In this document: in pieces, positions 50,351-64,000 of the stretch
Numbering within the stretch: the first letter of the stretch is position 1
Layout: each line of letters starts with the position of its first letter
DNA from: Turbatrix aceti
Lineage: Eukaryota; Nematoda; Chromadorea; Rhabditida; Panagrolaimidae
Assembly: GCA_963969345.1 (NCBI GenBank)
Contig: OZ017769.1
Coordinates: 11,163,725-11,227,724, forward strand
Reading direction: 5' to 3'
DNA: 64,000 nt
The notes under the pieces: model-generated
Told to the model about the DNA's origin: nothing
Seen by the model: only the letters and a program-made list of their open reading frames with translations
The model's database searches: none
Made by a program: the position numbers and the translations under genes

Positions 50351-52316
50351 TTATGTTCTTTGTTGTTGCTACCAGGTGAGACAAATCGTGCTGATGGTAA
50401 TATGTGTCAGCAAAGAAGAGAAATCACAATTAGTTTGCGATACGAAAAACTTTTTGCAAAAGCCACTGGCTGGGTTTGTACACTACTAACCTGTGATGAT
50501 GGTGAGATGTGCCGCCGTCGCCGCTTGCCTCAGCTGCTGGCGTGACTGATTTGAGGAGTGGATAACGTTTATAGACTTCCCTGTTCCGACTGCATTCATT
50601 ATTTTTCTTTGCTCTGCCGTTTGTCCTGCAAATTTGCATATGAACCACAAATACCGTTTCTGCAGAAACAAATTTTGAGAAAACGATGCCGTATTGAGAA
50701 AAACTGACAATTTCACTCTGGTTCTTTGACATGTTGCACCAGCATTGTCTGAGAAATTACTGTGATTGGCTGCAAACAGTGTTGAACGATGAAACTCGAC
50801 CCTTCTTGTCTGGCATTACTTTGTTTGTGGCTTTCATGGTACGTTTTACTTCAAAAAATGTATTTTTAGCTTAACCAGATTTATTTTATTTTGCATATTC
50901 GTTTCAAATATGAAAGACGGGGAAAATTACGAACAACTTTCCTTTGGTATCCATAGACACCAAATTTTTCGTGAGTCAAACAGAGTCAGTTCATGTAGAA
51001 GTTCAATTTTAAAAAGAGGAACAATATGAATTTTGTAGACAACGGCAGTTATTGGAAGGATTTCAGGTGCACGGAGCTGACTTGCCACCCGTTGTTGTAG
51101 GATTTATATTCAATTTTTGAAAGTTCACACACATTCATTTTTTTAGAGTTTACTTTAAACATAATAATAATCAAAATTCATATGTATATACCCCTTATTA
51201 TATACTAGTTATAACGTGTTTAGATTACTTTCAAGGTTTTTTTTTATTTCTACGTGCCGCGCATCAATGAAACGTTCTACATTAAAGTTAATTTTTTTAT
51301 GTACTACATTTTGCATTTCCTGATTCCATTTTTATACATAAACTTCATAGTCACCAATCACCATTTGTATTGCAAATAATAGATCTTTTTTCGTTTTCGT
51401 TTTTGTGTTTAGTGTTCGTTGCTACTGGTCTCTATAAAAACATACAAAACAACAGAGCAACGATATATACACAAACACATTTTTCTGTTGCTTATGTAAT
51501 CATACTTTCTGTTGTCAAGTGTTTTGGTTCTGTTTTGTGTCTTTTTTTAATCGATTGTGAATGCAAAAATTGAAGGAAATTAAATATCCTCATGCTGTAA
51601 AATTGATCAGAGTAGTTTGTTGTTTGGTCAGGTGTTACAGACCCTGTCCCCCTGCTGACGTGATCACCCTAACATCCAGTTGTTCCTCACCGTCCATTTT
51701 TCGGTGTATGTGTGAGACCTAAAATGATGTCTAGTTATTACATAGTTCCTTTCATAAACTCACCCTAGGGCCCCAGTGGCTAGCTGCCCCCCTCCTCTTT
51801 TCCAGTATCCACAGCCCCCCCTTGATTCTGTCCTCTTCTCGTCTGGCCCAATCAAAAAGAGAGAAGAGAAAGCAACATGAGAGGAGGAGATCCCCTCTAG
51901 CCATGCTGCACGCTGTACTGTACACTACGAATGTTTGTATAACACCGAGCACAAGTACGTACAAGCAAGAGCAAACGAGGGCTCCGCCACCTACCTTTCT
52001 TTCACTCAACAAGTCTCAATCATTCTCTCCGTTTTTGGCTGGTTGTGGCCGTCGATTGGGGTGTCTTGAGCGCATAGGGGGATAACTCAAGAGCGCTTTT
52101 TCTCCGGTGATGAGGGGTAACTAACTAACAAACCGCCTTTCCGACGGGGTTATTTGCTAAATTTGTGATTTGTTGTACTTTTTTTGTCGTAACAATTTTG
52201 CATTTGTGGTCATTTCAATTAAAAAAATATTCGTGCCGTTCCTTTTTTAAAGTCGCAAGTTGTGCGCAACTTGTTACTATAATTAACAAAAAAAGTTCAG
52301 TTGTCTTTCAGATGGA
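50351..52316. other. Intergenic region between divergent genes
   Basis: It holds the 5' flanks of the PP1-like gene (minus) and the ceramide synthase gene (plus). An ATG at about 50791 is followed by a signal-like peptide (MKLDPSCLALLCLWLSW), but I could not join it to further exons beyond a few residues. No gene called. Confidence 0.5.
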
Positions 52317-53572
52317 ATGATTCTACCGGAATACAACATTTCTGATCCTTTTATTTATCGAGTGCCAACACTTGACTACTTCACTTGGGTGAGCGAAGCA
52401 AAGGCCTTTTCCATTTTATTCATCACTTTCACTTTTTAGGCAAAACTATGCTCAAAGTCAATTTATCATTACTTTGTTCGTTTTCCCAAAGTCTTCCCCA
52501 ATTACACCTTTCCCCAGTCTTTCATCCATGATCTCACAAATGTCAGTCTAACTCGGCAACAAATTTGTTTGGTATTTTTTGTTGCCATACTAATTACACT
52601 TATTCGGTACTATTTTATCAAAATATACGTTAGACCACTCGTTTCTAATCTGAATGTCTGCTTGCAATATGCTCACAAATTTCCCGAAAGTCTTTGGAAA
52701 TTCGTTTACTACCTGATTACTTGGCTGTTTTTGCTCTATGTTCACGTCTTTCGGTGTAATTCTTTTTGGGATCCGCTTTCGGTGTGGGAAAGTAAGTTTT
52801 AGAAATTTGGCACTTTTTCAAATTCTTTTTAATTTTGAAGGTTGGGCCGAAGGCCGACCCCCACAAGTATCGTGGGACATAGAATTCATCTACCTGACGC
52901 AGTCTGCGTTCTACGTCCACTCCATCTACGCCACCCTCTACATGGATATATGGCGTCAGGATAGCAAGCTCATGGTCGTCCACCACTTCATTGCCCTTGC
53001 TCTCATCGGTCTGAGTTACGGCTCAGGTCACGTCCTGGAAGGCGCTTTTGTCGTCTTTCTACACGACAATACCGACATGATGCTTGAGGTCACCAAGCTC
53101 TGTGTCTACCTCAAGCGCCGGGAAAATGGAGACTACTACCCGCTGCTTGAGTATCTGGGTAACGTCGCTTTCGTGGCATTTGCTATCATGTGGTTTGTCT
53201 TTCGTCTTTATTGGTATCCCCTCAAGCTACTCTACATGACTCTCTACGGAGGCGTCTACCTCGGACCACAAGATTCACCTTTTTACCTCTATCTTGGTGT
53301 TATGCTTATCATTGTTCTATTTATGAATATTTATTGGTTCAATGTAAGTTTTTTTTAAATGCTTTCTCGCCCGCGCAGTGATTTTTCTATTACATTTAAA
53401 ATCAATTTCTGAATTTTTTTTTCAGTTTATTGTTCGAATGATAATTCGTGTATGTAGTACGGGAGAAGAGCCGGAAGATAACCGTGAATTTGATACCTGC
53501 GCAGTATCCGGACTACCCCGTGAAAAGCTGCGCGAAATGGCACGCAATCAGGGTAAAAAGAAGAGTACCTAG
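52317..53572 (+). CDS. Ceramide synthase (LAG1/TLC domain)
   Basis: Four exons (52317-52388, 52440-52791, 52841-53343, 53426-53572) in phase give 357 residues. It makes ceramide from a sphingoid base and an acyl-CoA in the ER membrane. The TLC domain (about residues 115-330) carries the Lag1 motif with SKLMVVHHFIALALIGLSY (catalytic His pair) and FLHDNTDMMLEVTKLCVYL, plus several hydrophobic spans and the YWYPLKLLY region. There is no homeobox-like domain before it, as in CERS1/lagr-1-type enzymes; hyl-1/hyl-2-like identity is not excluded. The start at 52317 (MILPEYNISD) follows an overlapping short ATG at 52312 that meets a stop at once. The C-terminal tail is Lys-rich (GKKKST), consistent with ER retention. 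Confidence 0.92.
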
Positions 53573-54050
53573 TAAACTGTTACATTAAAGATGAATTCAA
53601 TGCATTGATTATTTTTAATGCTACTACTAATACGACTTGGAATTTGTGTCAAAAAATTAAAATTCGCTTTTTAGCAAAGAAAAAGGCGACGAAAAAAATT
53701 ATGTACCTACTTTGTTTTTTACTGAATGTCTACAAACTGCCATCAATTACAATTTTTGTTCATGTTATTTTGTTTATGTATCAACATCATTTATAAAGTA
53801 GTGAATTTCTTAATTACGTACGGAGGATTATTTTTTTGTGTACAAAAAAAGAATTTAGAATGAAAATCGCAAAGATCAGAACATGCGATTTAAAGCCAGC
53901 TTTATCTGATAACTGAAAGTAATAGAAATCACGATAACGTAAAAACTCGCAGAAAAGATAGTTCGCAGATGTACATCTTGAAACGCGATTTGAGTTAAAA
54001 CAGAAGAATGAATCAATTGTTTTCTGATTCGCATTCATAAAGTGTCTCCG
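53573..54050. other. Short intergenic region
   Basis: AT-rich DNA between two plus-strand genes; nothing supported in it. Confidence 0.55.
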
Positions 54051-55094
54051 ATGAACTCGTGGTGCCAGTATTTTGTTGCATTTTTACTGTATAATTCTGT
54101 TTTGGCCGGCAATGAATTACTCTGCTTAATTACGACCACGGAACGTAAACATTCTCAAGTAAGAGTTTCTTTCTATAAAAAGGAACACTTTTTGCCCCCT
54201 TTGTAGGTCTTAAACAGTTACGATATGTGGGCGCATAAATGTGACGATGTTCTTATTGTCACAGATGCTCCCATAAACACAACTTTGTCTTATTTGATTT
54301 TGCCAGGTCTCAATAAACGAGAACATGTCTGGAAGAAAATGCGCAAAGTTTACAAGTAAATAAACATGGCATGTCTCAGATCGTACCTTTAGGCAATTTC
54401 AGATACGTGATGCAGAATCTGAAATACCGAGATTATCATTGGTACGCGAAAGTGGATGATGACGCTTACTTTTTCACAGATCAAGCTAGAATGCTTGTTA
54501 GAAAATACGATCATCAAGATGAAGTATTGCTGGGCTATCGATGGGGATTTTTTGTTGTAAGTTTTGAATTTTTGAAAAAAAAAACTTCATAAAAACAGTG
54601 TGCTCTGATGCATCATGATGTCTCTTGGAAAAAAAATAAAAAAATAATAGAAAGAAAAACGTGCTCTTTGGCTTTTCCTGGAATTAGATATTATTTTTTT
54701 GCGTGCAAAAATGTTCCAGACACGGGGTTACACCGACGGTGGAACGTGCATTCTGAGCAACGCCGCAATCTCAACCTTTAACAGACTTCTTGATGACAAA
54801 CAATGCCCGGAAGAAACAGAACGCGCCGAAGACGACCAGGAGATCCAGAGATGCTTTGAACGAATCGGTATCTATCCCCAGGATACTCGTGATGCCGAGG
54901 GAAGACAACGATTTTTCCAATACCATCCAGACGAAACCAGAAATACATTAGGGATTTCTAACATCCGAACGGTATCCTACTATTGGCTGCATGATTTCCC
55001 GGATTACGTTTCACTGGAAACAATCAACGTTCATCACATGTCACCATACGAGTTACATTTTTTCCACTATTTAACTCATGATGTAAAATTATGA
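54051..55094 (+). CDS. Core 1 beta-1,3-galactosyltransferase-like (GT31, C1GALT1 type)
   Basis: Four exons (54051-54158, 54207-54355, 54403-54556, 54720-55094) in phase give 261 residues. It would add galactose to O-linked GalNAc on glycoproteins in the Golgi (core 1, T antigen). Visible features: an N-terminal hydrophobic signal or anchor (YFVAFLLYNSVLAG); an ITTTERKHSQ start of the glycosyltransferase domain; the metal-binding DDD in WYAKVDDDAYFF; RGYTDGGTCILSNAAI matching the GG-gly loop of T-synthases; an acidic EDDQEIQRCFERIGIYPQDTRD; and the final SLETINVHHMSPYELHFFHYL, which is the C-terminal His motif of this family. It is shorter than vertebrate C1GALT1 (about 360) and lacks the usual stem and some Cys residues. 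Nematodes have several such paralogues. The acceptor of exon 4 was chosen to keep the GYTDGG block in frame. Confidence 0.87.
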
Positions 55095-55442
55095 TTTCAA
55101 ACTTTTTGGAAGAAAATTACTGAAATCGCGAACCCAGTTTCTATGGATGTTATGCGTGCACGCGTATAGGGATGTTTTTCTCTAGCTTCTTTTCCGTCTC
55201 TCTGCAGCACGACGCCAATCGTGACGGCCCGCAGGGATAAACTCGTCGCTAAAATGTAAAAGTTATCTTTGCGCAGAGGCGATAACGTGACCAATGAGGG
55301 AAACCGAGGTGCGTTTATTGCTGGTTGAAAACTTCTACCAATTGCCCGCGGTGGTCTCTGAAATATGAGTACCATTCGCAATTTTTGGACGCTCCTTGGG
55401 AGCTTATTTGACAGATTTAATGTAGCGTCGGTTTTCTTGATA
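55095..55442. other. Intergenic region
   Basis: No gene supported. A 162-codon minus-strand frame (55097-55585) runs into the MITE and is probably chance. Confidence 0.5.
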
Positions 55443-55589
55443 CAGGATGGCGAAACGGGACAATCTCCCAATTCTCCTGAGGTGGATTTCTCGGAAAGCA
55501 TTTTGGGAAGCATTTTTGGCAAGCTGAGTTTCCCGTGAGATTTCGGGAGAATCTCCGGAGTTTTTCTCCCGGGAGATTTCGCCACCCTG
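55443..55589. mobile_element. hAT-type MITE with 8-bp target duplication
   Basis: The 147-bp element starts CAGGATGGCGAAA and ends TTTCGCCACCCTG, giving imperfect terminal inverted repeats of the CAGGGTGGC type seen in hAT transposons. It is flanked by identical 8-bp direct repeats TCTTGATA (55435-55442 and 55590-55597), the size made by hAT transposases. The interior repeats a CGGGAGATTTC motif in both orientations. It has no coding capacity, so it was moved by a transposase encoded elsewhere. Confidence 0.88.
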
Positions 55590-55597
55590 TCTTGATA

Positions 55598-55947
55598 TAA
55601 AGAAGTTTGTGTTACAATGGCGGTTCCTTGAGGAACGCTTACACTATGAATTTTTGTCTTCCATCACGTTAATTTGGCATTTAAAAAACAGTAGAATTAA
55701 CAAGGATTAATCCAGTGACAAATGCATTAAAAAAAAAATAACTTTTTTGTTTTCTTGTGAAAAAGGAAATGCGCACGCACTGTACTTCCACCACGAAAAT
55801 TCAATCGAACTCGGAACGAACTTATTTTCAATTGGCGTGCGCATCACGCTTTTACTGCATTTGTTTGTTCGTCGTCGATTGAATCGTCGGTACACTTGTC
55901 ATTTTATCTATTTCTCGTCGTAATTAGTTTTCTTCTTACCTTCTAGC
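55598..55947. other. 5' flank of the U2AF gene
   Basis: AT-rich sequence between the MITE and the U2AF start codon. A TTCTAG just before the ATG (55942-55947) could be a trans-splice acceptor. Nothing else seen. Confidence 0.5.
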
Positions 55948-57623
<1,676 letters not shown>

Positions 57624-58564
57624 TTATGATCAGTTTTTTTCGTGTGTTGATGTATGAGTTTTTTCGTTCTTTATAATGTTTGTATGAAACGCGGAAAATA
57701 CATGAGAAAAATACGAAATTAGACGCTTATTTTTGGCTGAATGTTGGTTTTATATGGGTGGTTTTATAAGGGGGCCGATGTGCTTGAGCACACCGTTTTG
57801 TATGAAACAGAAAGCGGGGGTCGTGATAGTCAAATATGTATACATTACGTTTATTTTCCAATCGAAGTGCCTGTTTCACGCGACAAATTTCTAAAAATCT
57901 GGTAACTGATTCGGTACCCCAAACTAAACCAAATCTGGCCGTATGGTTGGATTTTTGTTCACGACAACACTCACTAAACATCTGAATAGTTTATTTTGAG
58001 AAAATTGTACGAGTCCCAAAGCAACCTTCCGTCATTCAGACTGACAAAAAATAACTCACTAAAAAATCTGACAACATTACAAAAAAATGAATGTTTACGT
58101 TATGGTTGCACCTAGGGTTTTCTGCAGTAAAAAATTCATATTTGTCATGTCAGTTTCAGTGTGTAAGCGTTTGAACTATGACTTCAGAACAGCTGTTGGC
58201 TGTTGATAAGTTCAGAGCAATTTGTTAAACAGAATACTAATTTTTCTTTCAATATCTAGTTTTTCTGCCCTTGAAGTGTCATTTTGTAAAAAACGAAAAA
58301 AAACTGCACTAACATTCGACAAGTCTGGGTTTCGATTCTTTCACCTGATAACAAAGTATTCAATTATCTATTCTCATCCTCCAAAATCTTTCTTTTACCC
58401 TTGAGCGAACACGGCTCTATTTTTTGGTTCCTGTGAGCTGACGTGCTGCAAAGCGTGCAATTTTTGCAAAGATTATGATCTGGCATAAGCCGGGGCCGGT
58501 GTATATATATATATCTTACAGAAACTGAATTCCTTAAAAGTCGACTGCTTTCGAGCCTCCAAGG
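57624..58564. other. Intergenic region upstream of the collagen
   Basis: No gene supported. The minus-strand frame at 57727-57981 has no domain. A TATA-rich element lies at 58502-58514. Confidence 0.55.
58502..58514 (+). promoter_or_regulatory. Probable TATA box of the collagen gene
   Basis: TATATATATATAT lies 50 bp upstream of the collagen ATG, in a GC-richer flank. The spacing fits a short 5' UTR. CTTACAG just after it (58516-58522) could instead be a trans-splice acceptor. Confidence 0.55.
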
Positions 58565-59543
58565 ATGTCGTCACAATTTGGTACTAGTAAATTTGTCATC
58601 GGTTTTACAACCACTCTTTCTGCTATCATAACCGTTGTTGCTATCCTGACAGCTGGCTTTCTCGTCGTTGAAATCAATACCTTTTACGATGACGTCCTGT
58701 CTGACATGGTTGAATTTCGTGAAATCGCCAACGACGCTTGGGTCAACATGATGGCAGCGCAAGCCAAAGTATCACCCCGATCCCGGCGTCAAGGCGGCTA
58801 CGGCACTCAGGTTGCAGCTTCGGATGGCTTTGATGAAGAAGTTGCACAGGGCGGCAACGACTGTCCTGCTGGACCCTCTGGACCTCCTGGTCGACCCGGC
58901 ATCCCCGGTGAAGATGGCACCAACGGTCTTCCTGGCAACCCAGGTCTTGACGGAGTTGCCCAAGTTGCAAACAACAACCAGGAATGCACGGTCTGCCCTG
59001 CTGGCCCGCCAGGTCCTCCCGGCCCTCTCGGCCCTGTTGGTCCAGCCGGCTCCGACGGAAACCCCGGTCAGCCAGGACGACCAGGTAAAGACGGTCTCCC
59101 TGGTCCTGCAGGTCCTGCTGGAGACGCAGGACCAGCAGGTGCTACCGGCAGTCCTGGCCCCGCTGGTCCTCCCGGCCAAGGTGGACAACGCTCAACTCCA
59201 CTGCCCGGACCCAAAGGCCCGCCCGGCCCTCCTGGCCCTGCTGGACCCCGTGGTGAAGACGGAGCGGCCCCACCAGCCGCGCCTCCCGGTCGCCCAGGTC
59301 CCCCCGGTCCTGCAGGCAACAACGGAGCTTCCGGTCCCGATGGTGCACCTGGACAGGTGAGTTGTGTACTTTTGAGAATTTGTTTTTCAAAAAAAGTTTT
59401 TCTAGCCTGGTAACTCCGGCCTTCCTGGCGCAGACGCTGCCTACTGCCCCTGCCCTCCTCGAACTAATGAGGCTCCTGTTTCGGCGTACAACTCGGTGGC
59501 ATCAAGCGGCTATCGTCGCCGCGTGGCTGCAAGACGCAGTTAA
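58565..59543 (+). CDS. Nematode cuticle collagen
   Basis: Two exons (58565-59356, 59406-59543; 49-bp intron, phase 0) give 309 residues, the usual size. It is a structural protein of the cuticle, secreted by the hypodermis. Residues about 10-37 form a type II membrane anchor. The conserved N-terminal domain follows ([15 protein letters not shown]...ANDAWVNMM), then a subtilisin/furin-type site RSRRQ at about 77-81. The Gly-X-Y region is broken into blocks, with Cys pairs for cross-links at [24 protein letters not shown] and AYCPCPPR. The C-terminal domain is short and ends in basic residues. Reading through the intron gives a false end. Clear but not assignable to one col, dpy or rol gene. 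AATAAA lies at 59609-59614. Confidence 0.97.
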
Positions 59544-62500
59544 AGCCTCAAGACCACAAATGCGAAACACTGCCACCCAGTGAGCATTGTCTGAAAATAC
59601 TTGAATGCAAATAAAAAAATTTTACGAACCGTTGTTTTTTTACAAAATAGCCTGGTAGCTTATCGAACTCAAAACGAGGGGAAAGAAATGTTGTTCTTTT
59701 ACAAAAGACAGGAAAACATTTACAGTTTTCAATTCGATTCAACAGGCTCGAAGTTTGCCGATTTGGTACATGTAAAACAACAGAACAACAAAAACAAATC
59801 GAACCGAAATGATACACAATATTAATAAATAAATAATAAGCTGTCTTTTACAAAAGACAACTGTGAAAACTAAGAAATCTGAATTTTGTGTGAGCTTTGT
59901 TTACGACAAACTTTCTGAAGTCAAAACGCGAGATCATAAAAATTTTAACAATACGGATAGTCTTATTTTTACAACTCCGGTTTGTAAGAAAACGAAAACA
60001 AAAAAAAAACACATAACACATCGTTAATTTAATATTATTAACTTTTTGTTTATACATATGTTGCTCAAGTGTGGTGTCAGAAAAGCGTCAATGCTCTAAT
60101 TTGGGCCGCAAAGCCCCAAAAACCGATCCATAGCGCCGCGACATTACCGATTCCCATGTGCGAAGTACAAATGTTACATAACCTTGCCCTTATGACAGCA
60201 GGTGAATGAATTTATGTACACTATCCGGGTTAATCACAGCTTGCGCAGTGGGTAAAAAACTAACAACAAAAAAATAAACTAATAAAATTTGTTTATAATT
60301 TCAACGTTAAAAATAGCAATTATAGTTTGAAAGTACTATTTTTAACATCAAATTTTAAAGTTATCTTACCCCCATTTTTATTTTCCTCCAAAAAATATTT
60401 TTTGTGTGTATACAGCCAGTCAAGACACAAAAGAGCCTGAAGCAAGATTGTAAACAAGCAATCAAGTGATTTCCTGTTTCTCGTATACCGTTTTTACCTC
60501 AGCCGTTGTTTGAAGGAAATTAATGTGTCTGACAAGTACATATTATGTGTTTGTGTTGATATATCTATATGCATACCAACAGACAAACAGAATAGGGAAA
60601 AATGTCTGTCTATTTTTGTCTTGCTTTGTTTTTTTCCTTAGAGTTTAGTCGATATCTCACAAGGTCAGAAGAAAAAAAATACCATGTGAGTAAGCTTACT
60701 TGATTGAAATACGAAGTGTTCTTTCAGGTACCCGAAAACTGAAAATAGAATACCAGATGATTGAAAAAATTGAAATTTGTTATCAGACAGTAACAGAATA
60801 TAACATTTTTATTGTTTTTTTCTAAACATTGTTGTAATGTTTTACAAAACGGTCACCGACAAAAGTGATGTCATATTTCACAATCTTGACTGACCACGCA
60901 TTTCTCTGTATGCTTTTGTCGAAATCTTTTTCATCTGACTCATCAACTTGATTTGTCATCTGGGAACCAAGCGAACTATTTCTTTTATCAATTTTGATGC
61001 ACTTATTTACCCGTAACCGACTACATTTTGTATGAGCGAACTTTTTTGGCACTACTGATTTGCACTCTGAATTACGATAACTCCCAAACCATCCCCTTCG
61101 CAACAGTGAGTATCTCTCGCGGCACGATGGTGTCAGCTCAGTCAGCAACAGCAAATGTAGTATTCACAGACGTTCATGACTTCTTTTTCTTAGTCGTCGA
61201 TGCTGGCGACGACCGCCGTCGTCGTCGTCGTTGTTGCCGTCTCACTCATTGACATGACTCACAACCTTTCCCCAACCCCCTTCGAATTGGCGTGGCGTGT
61301 GAAAAAGGGGATTTCTGTATACATGTTGTGCTGCCTTTCATATTACTGCCGATGGAGAACGCTGACTGTTGTGGTATCACCTTTTTTTTGGGTATCAGCT
61401 TCCGTCCGATTCAGAAATGATATTTTTTATCCAATGACGTTCAAAAAAAAGTTTTTTTTATTAATGCATGTGATTGTATTTATTTTTATTTACATTCTGA
61501 TCAGCGTTTGGTAAAAAAATTAGTCATTTAAAAAATTTTAATTTTTAAGGACCCCTCCCAAATTCCAAGGCCCGAAGCAGTCGTCTGGCGTCTGGCGTCT
61601 GGCGTCTGTGCGTCTGTTTGTTGCCCTGCAATGATCCTGGATGTCTCTCGTCGGGCTGGCTCTCTTGTGCGCGATCTTAAACCTTGTGCGTCACCGATCG
61701 ACAGCGGCTGGATGCAAAGCGAAAGTAAATCCGTCTCTCCTTCATCCCTTGACCGTTCGAACGTCCCGGTGAACCACCCGAACGGCAGACTACCGGGCAG
61801 TCTGCTTGTTCATCCGAGTCTGTCTCATTTCTCCCAGAGCGTGCCTCGTGCGTCACTACATGCACATACCATAAATTTTTATCCAACCTCATTCTCGGTC
61901 GAGACCAGAAGACACCGACCGACGGGAGGGGGACATATAGTCCAAGAGATCGATGACAACTGAGCTGCCGGCAGCCGTCGAAAAACGAGAAAAAAAAGAC
62001 AGACCGACGGACCAACCAGTTGGTCGGTCCGTCCGGTCGGCGCCGGCCACTGTCCGGCAGGCGCACAGCGTCAAAGCCAACCATGGGCTATACGCCTACT
62101 CCGTGCATTGTCGCGTCACCTTGCGCACGCAGGGCAGGGTAGGCTCGCTCTACTCACTAACGAAGGCCTAGGTGCCTAGACAGGTCCGACTGATAGACGA
62201 CTGATTTCTATGAGTTTGGCTATGAAGATAGTTTTAGGGTGGTCGGCCCCTTTGGCAATCGAGTTGATTAATAAGTACCGGATTAATGTCACCTACAAGC
62301 ATTTTGGGTGGTCCTGTAGGAATAACAATATGGATTACGTTTTTCTTGCGCACCTCACCCCTTGTATGCATGCCAATTAAAGTGTACTACGTTCGAGTTC
62401 TGTATTAATTCCAAAAATAAATTTGTAAGCTGTACTTTCAAAGTATCTCATGTCAGCCGGTCAACAGCTAATAGCGTCGTTAAAAGTCAGAACTCGTTGA

Positions 62501-64000
62501 ATGGCGTGGATTAACAGCACCCACGTATTGCAGCTCTCTGCATTTCCTCCCCTCTCGTGTGGTTTGTCATTGGTTTGCGTTATCGCTTGTTTCATGTCTT
62601 ATCGACTTGTTTTATCGGTTTCCTCCTCACCTTAAAGTGCGTTTCGAGTAGTTTATTTTCCCTTTCGTCCTCAAAATCGAATCGATCAATCGATTGATTT
62701 GTCTGTTCATAGAATTTTTTCCTTCAATAATAATCTTTGCTGCTGGCAAGAATGAGCTCTATCTACTAACTATTTATTTGACTGTCTGATCTCATAAAAT
62801 ACGTGCAGTACAAATGCGCTATAAAAAATTTTAAATTTATGGAGCTGTCACGTTTGGTGGGGCTATCATGTGCTGTTTTTTTGGAGTAAATTGATTTGTT
62901 AGAGAGTAATATTTTTTTTCTGAATTTGCACGTTTACCATATTAGGAGGTAAACAATGTTTTTGAGCCTGTTTTGGAATTTATTTCAATAATATTTTTTA
63001 ATTTACGATGGCTGGTACAGGTTCGGAAGCAGGAAATCCGCGCTAGTTTATAAATGTCCTTATTTCCGTCCAGTCTAGTCTCGGCAAGTCTTTGGTCGAG
63101 CATAACGACGTCAAAACGGGAGCGACGTTAATGCGACCAGACGTCTTACACCGTATTAGGCGTAGTAGCATGGTTACTTGTATCACATCATGACAAACCA
63201 AGCGTTTGTCTCGGTATGGATGGAGACGTTTGGTAATTGAGTTTCGCCGGATTAACTAGACAAAAACAATGCCAGAGAAAGAAAAAAAATAAGAAGTAAA
63301 AATTTCTACGACTCAATGCAAAATTATGTGTTTTTTACGTTGTTAATTCTCCCACTTTTATAACCCCTGCGTTTTATCACGTTTTCTTGTTATATTATAC
63401 TTTTTTATTGTTGACCATAGCGTGTCGTTCAATCAATTGACGGTTCTTTCAATCAATTACGTCACTTTTTTTTCACTTTGTCAGTCTTTTATTTTTTCAC
63501 AAACTTTCTACATATGATAATCAATGATTTTTTTGCAGTTTTTTTATGAAGTGCACGATTTTTTTCATGTGCAACTTGATTTTACGATGATCTCCATTAA
63601 ATTATTTCATATATGCCTATAGGCTGATGAAATGTTTTTTTCTGAATTTTCGAATTTGAATACACACGAACTTTACAGTACGCTTTTTTGAGTACTTCAT
63701 GATTATTTTTTTTGCAAACAGTCAGCAAGTAAATATTACTATTTTTGCTCTACGGTTTGGACAGGGCAGGACAGACCCTGAGGCACCGATAATGTTTTCC
63801 CAAGCATTTTGGTAGTGAATTTTTTTCTCAGAAAATTTTCCCCAGTTTTCTTTCCCCTTAAAATTTTTTCAAACCTCTGCTTTTTACTAATTCATGGTTT
63901 TGGAAATCAAAAAAAAAACATCAGACTGTTTTTGCGTTAATAAATATAAATTTTGTTGACGCATAAAACTTATTTACAAAATTTAGTTTTTTTAATGCTG
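59544..64000. other. Intergenic region to the window end
   Basis: It starts with the collagen 3' UTR. The rest is AT-rich with a GC-richer patch at about 61550-62180. That patch contains the CGTCTGG tandem at 61582-61616 and a GACCAAC-CA-GTTGGTC hairpin near 62014-62029, both without an attached gene. No coding region is supported. Confidence 0.5.
61582..61616. repeat. Short tandem repeat of CGTCTGG
   Basis: Three full copies of CGTCTGG followed by degenerate CGTCTGTG and CGTCTG units. Confidence 0.9.

Noticed and set aside
50791..51115. Possible small secreted peptide gene starting MKLDPSC
   Set aside because: Only one splice choice avoids an immediate stop and it gives 27 residues. No homology or AATAAA support.
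55097..55585. 162-codon minus-strand frame
   Set aside because: Its start lies in the hAT MITE and the rest has no domain; chance open frame.
61889..62171. Arg-rich frames in both directions in a GC-rich patch
   Set aside because: Composition-driven frames on both strands with no domain; treated as intergenic.

Overview
This window looks like nuclear DNA from a nematode. The strongest reason is a complete nematode-type cuticle collagen at 58565-59543. It has an N-terminal membrane anchor, a conserved region ending in a DAWVNMM-like motif, a dibasic cleavage site, Gly-X-Y blocks broken by Cys clusters, and a YCPCPP tail. Introns are mostly short (about 45-120 bp) with GT-AG borders and TTTTCAG/TTTTTAG acceptors. 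Intergenic DNA is AT-rich and full of A and T runs. I cannot name a species or clade. All exon models were assembled by eye from reading frames, splice sites and phase agreement.

Layout. 1-19.3 kb: no convincing protein gene, but a cluster of long inverted-repeat (foldback) and TIR elements (2.3-3.2, 5.7-6.6, 11.4-12.0, 13.5-14.2 and 16.5-17.2 kb), a tiny truncated retrotransposon tail and simple repeats. 19.3-28.5 kb: a four-span MARVEL-like membrane protein (minus), a foldback element carrying tRNA-like units and hairpin repeats, a LINE reverse-transcriptase remnant, a Cys-rich single-pass membrane protein, an unrecognised (perhaps papain-like) protein, and an alpha-type nicotinic acetylcholine receptor subunit. 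31.7-46.4 kb: one very long gene. Its C-terminal half is phospholipase C-epsilon (RasGEF, PH-like, EF/X/Y, C2, RA1, RA2; plc-1/PLCE1 type). Its N-terminal half carries ankyrin, armadillo-like and FERM regions joined in frame. 47.0-50.4 kb: three minus-strand housekeeping-type genes in a row (HAD phosphatase of the PUDP type, an NDUFA4-like mitochondrial protein, a PP1-type phosphatase). 52.3-59.5 kb: plus-strand ceramide synthase, core-1 galactosyltransferase-like protein, a hAT-type MITE with a clear 8-bp target duplication, the U2AF large subunit and the cuticle collagen. 59.5-64 kb: no gene seen.

The genes do not form one pathway. The most unusual item is the 23-exon locus that would place Ank-Arm-FERM and RasGEF-PLC-epsilon modules in one protein of about 3,680 residues. 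The splice that joins the two halves falls inside the FERM F3 lobe. The repeat-rich first third of the window is the second point of interest.
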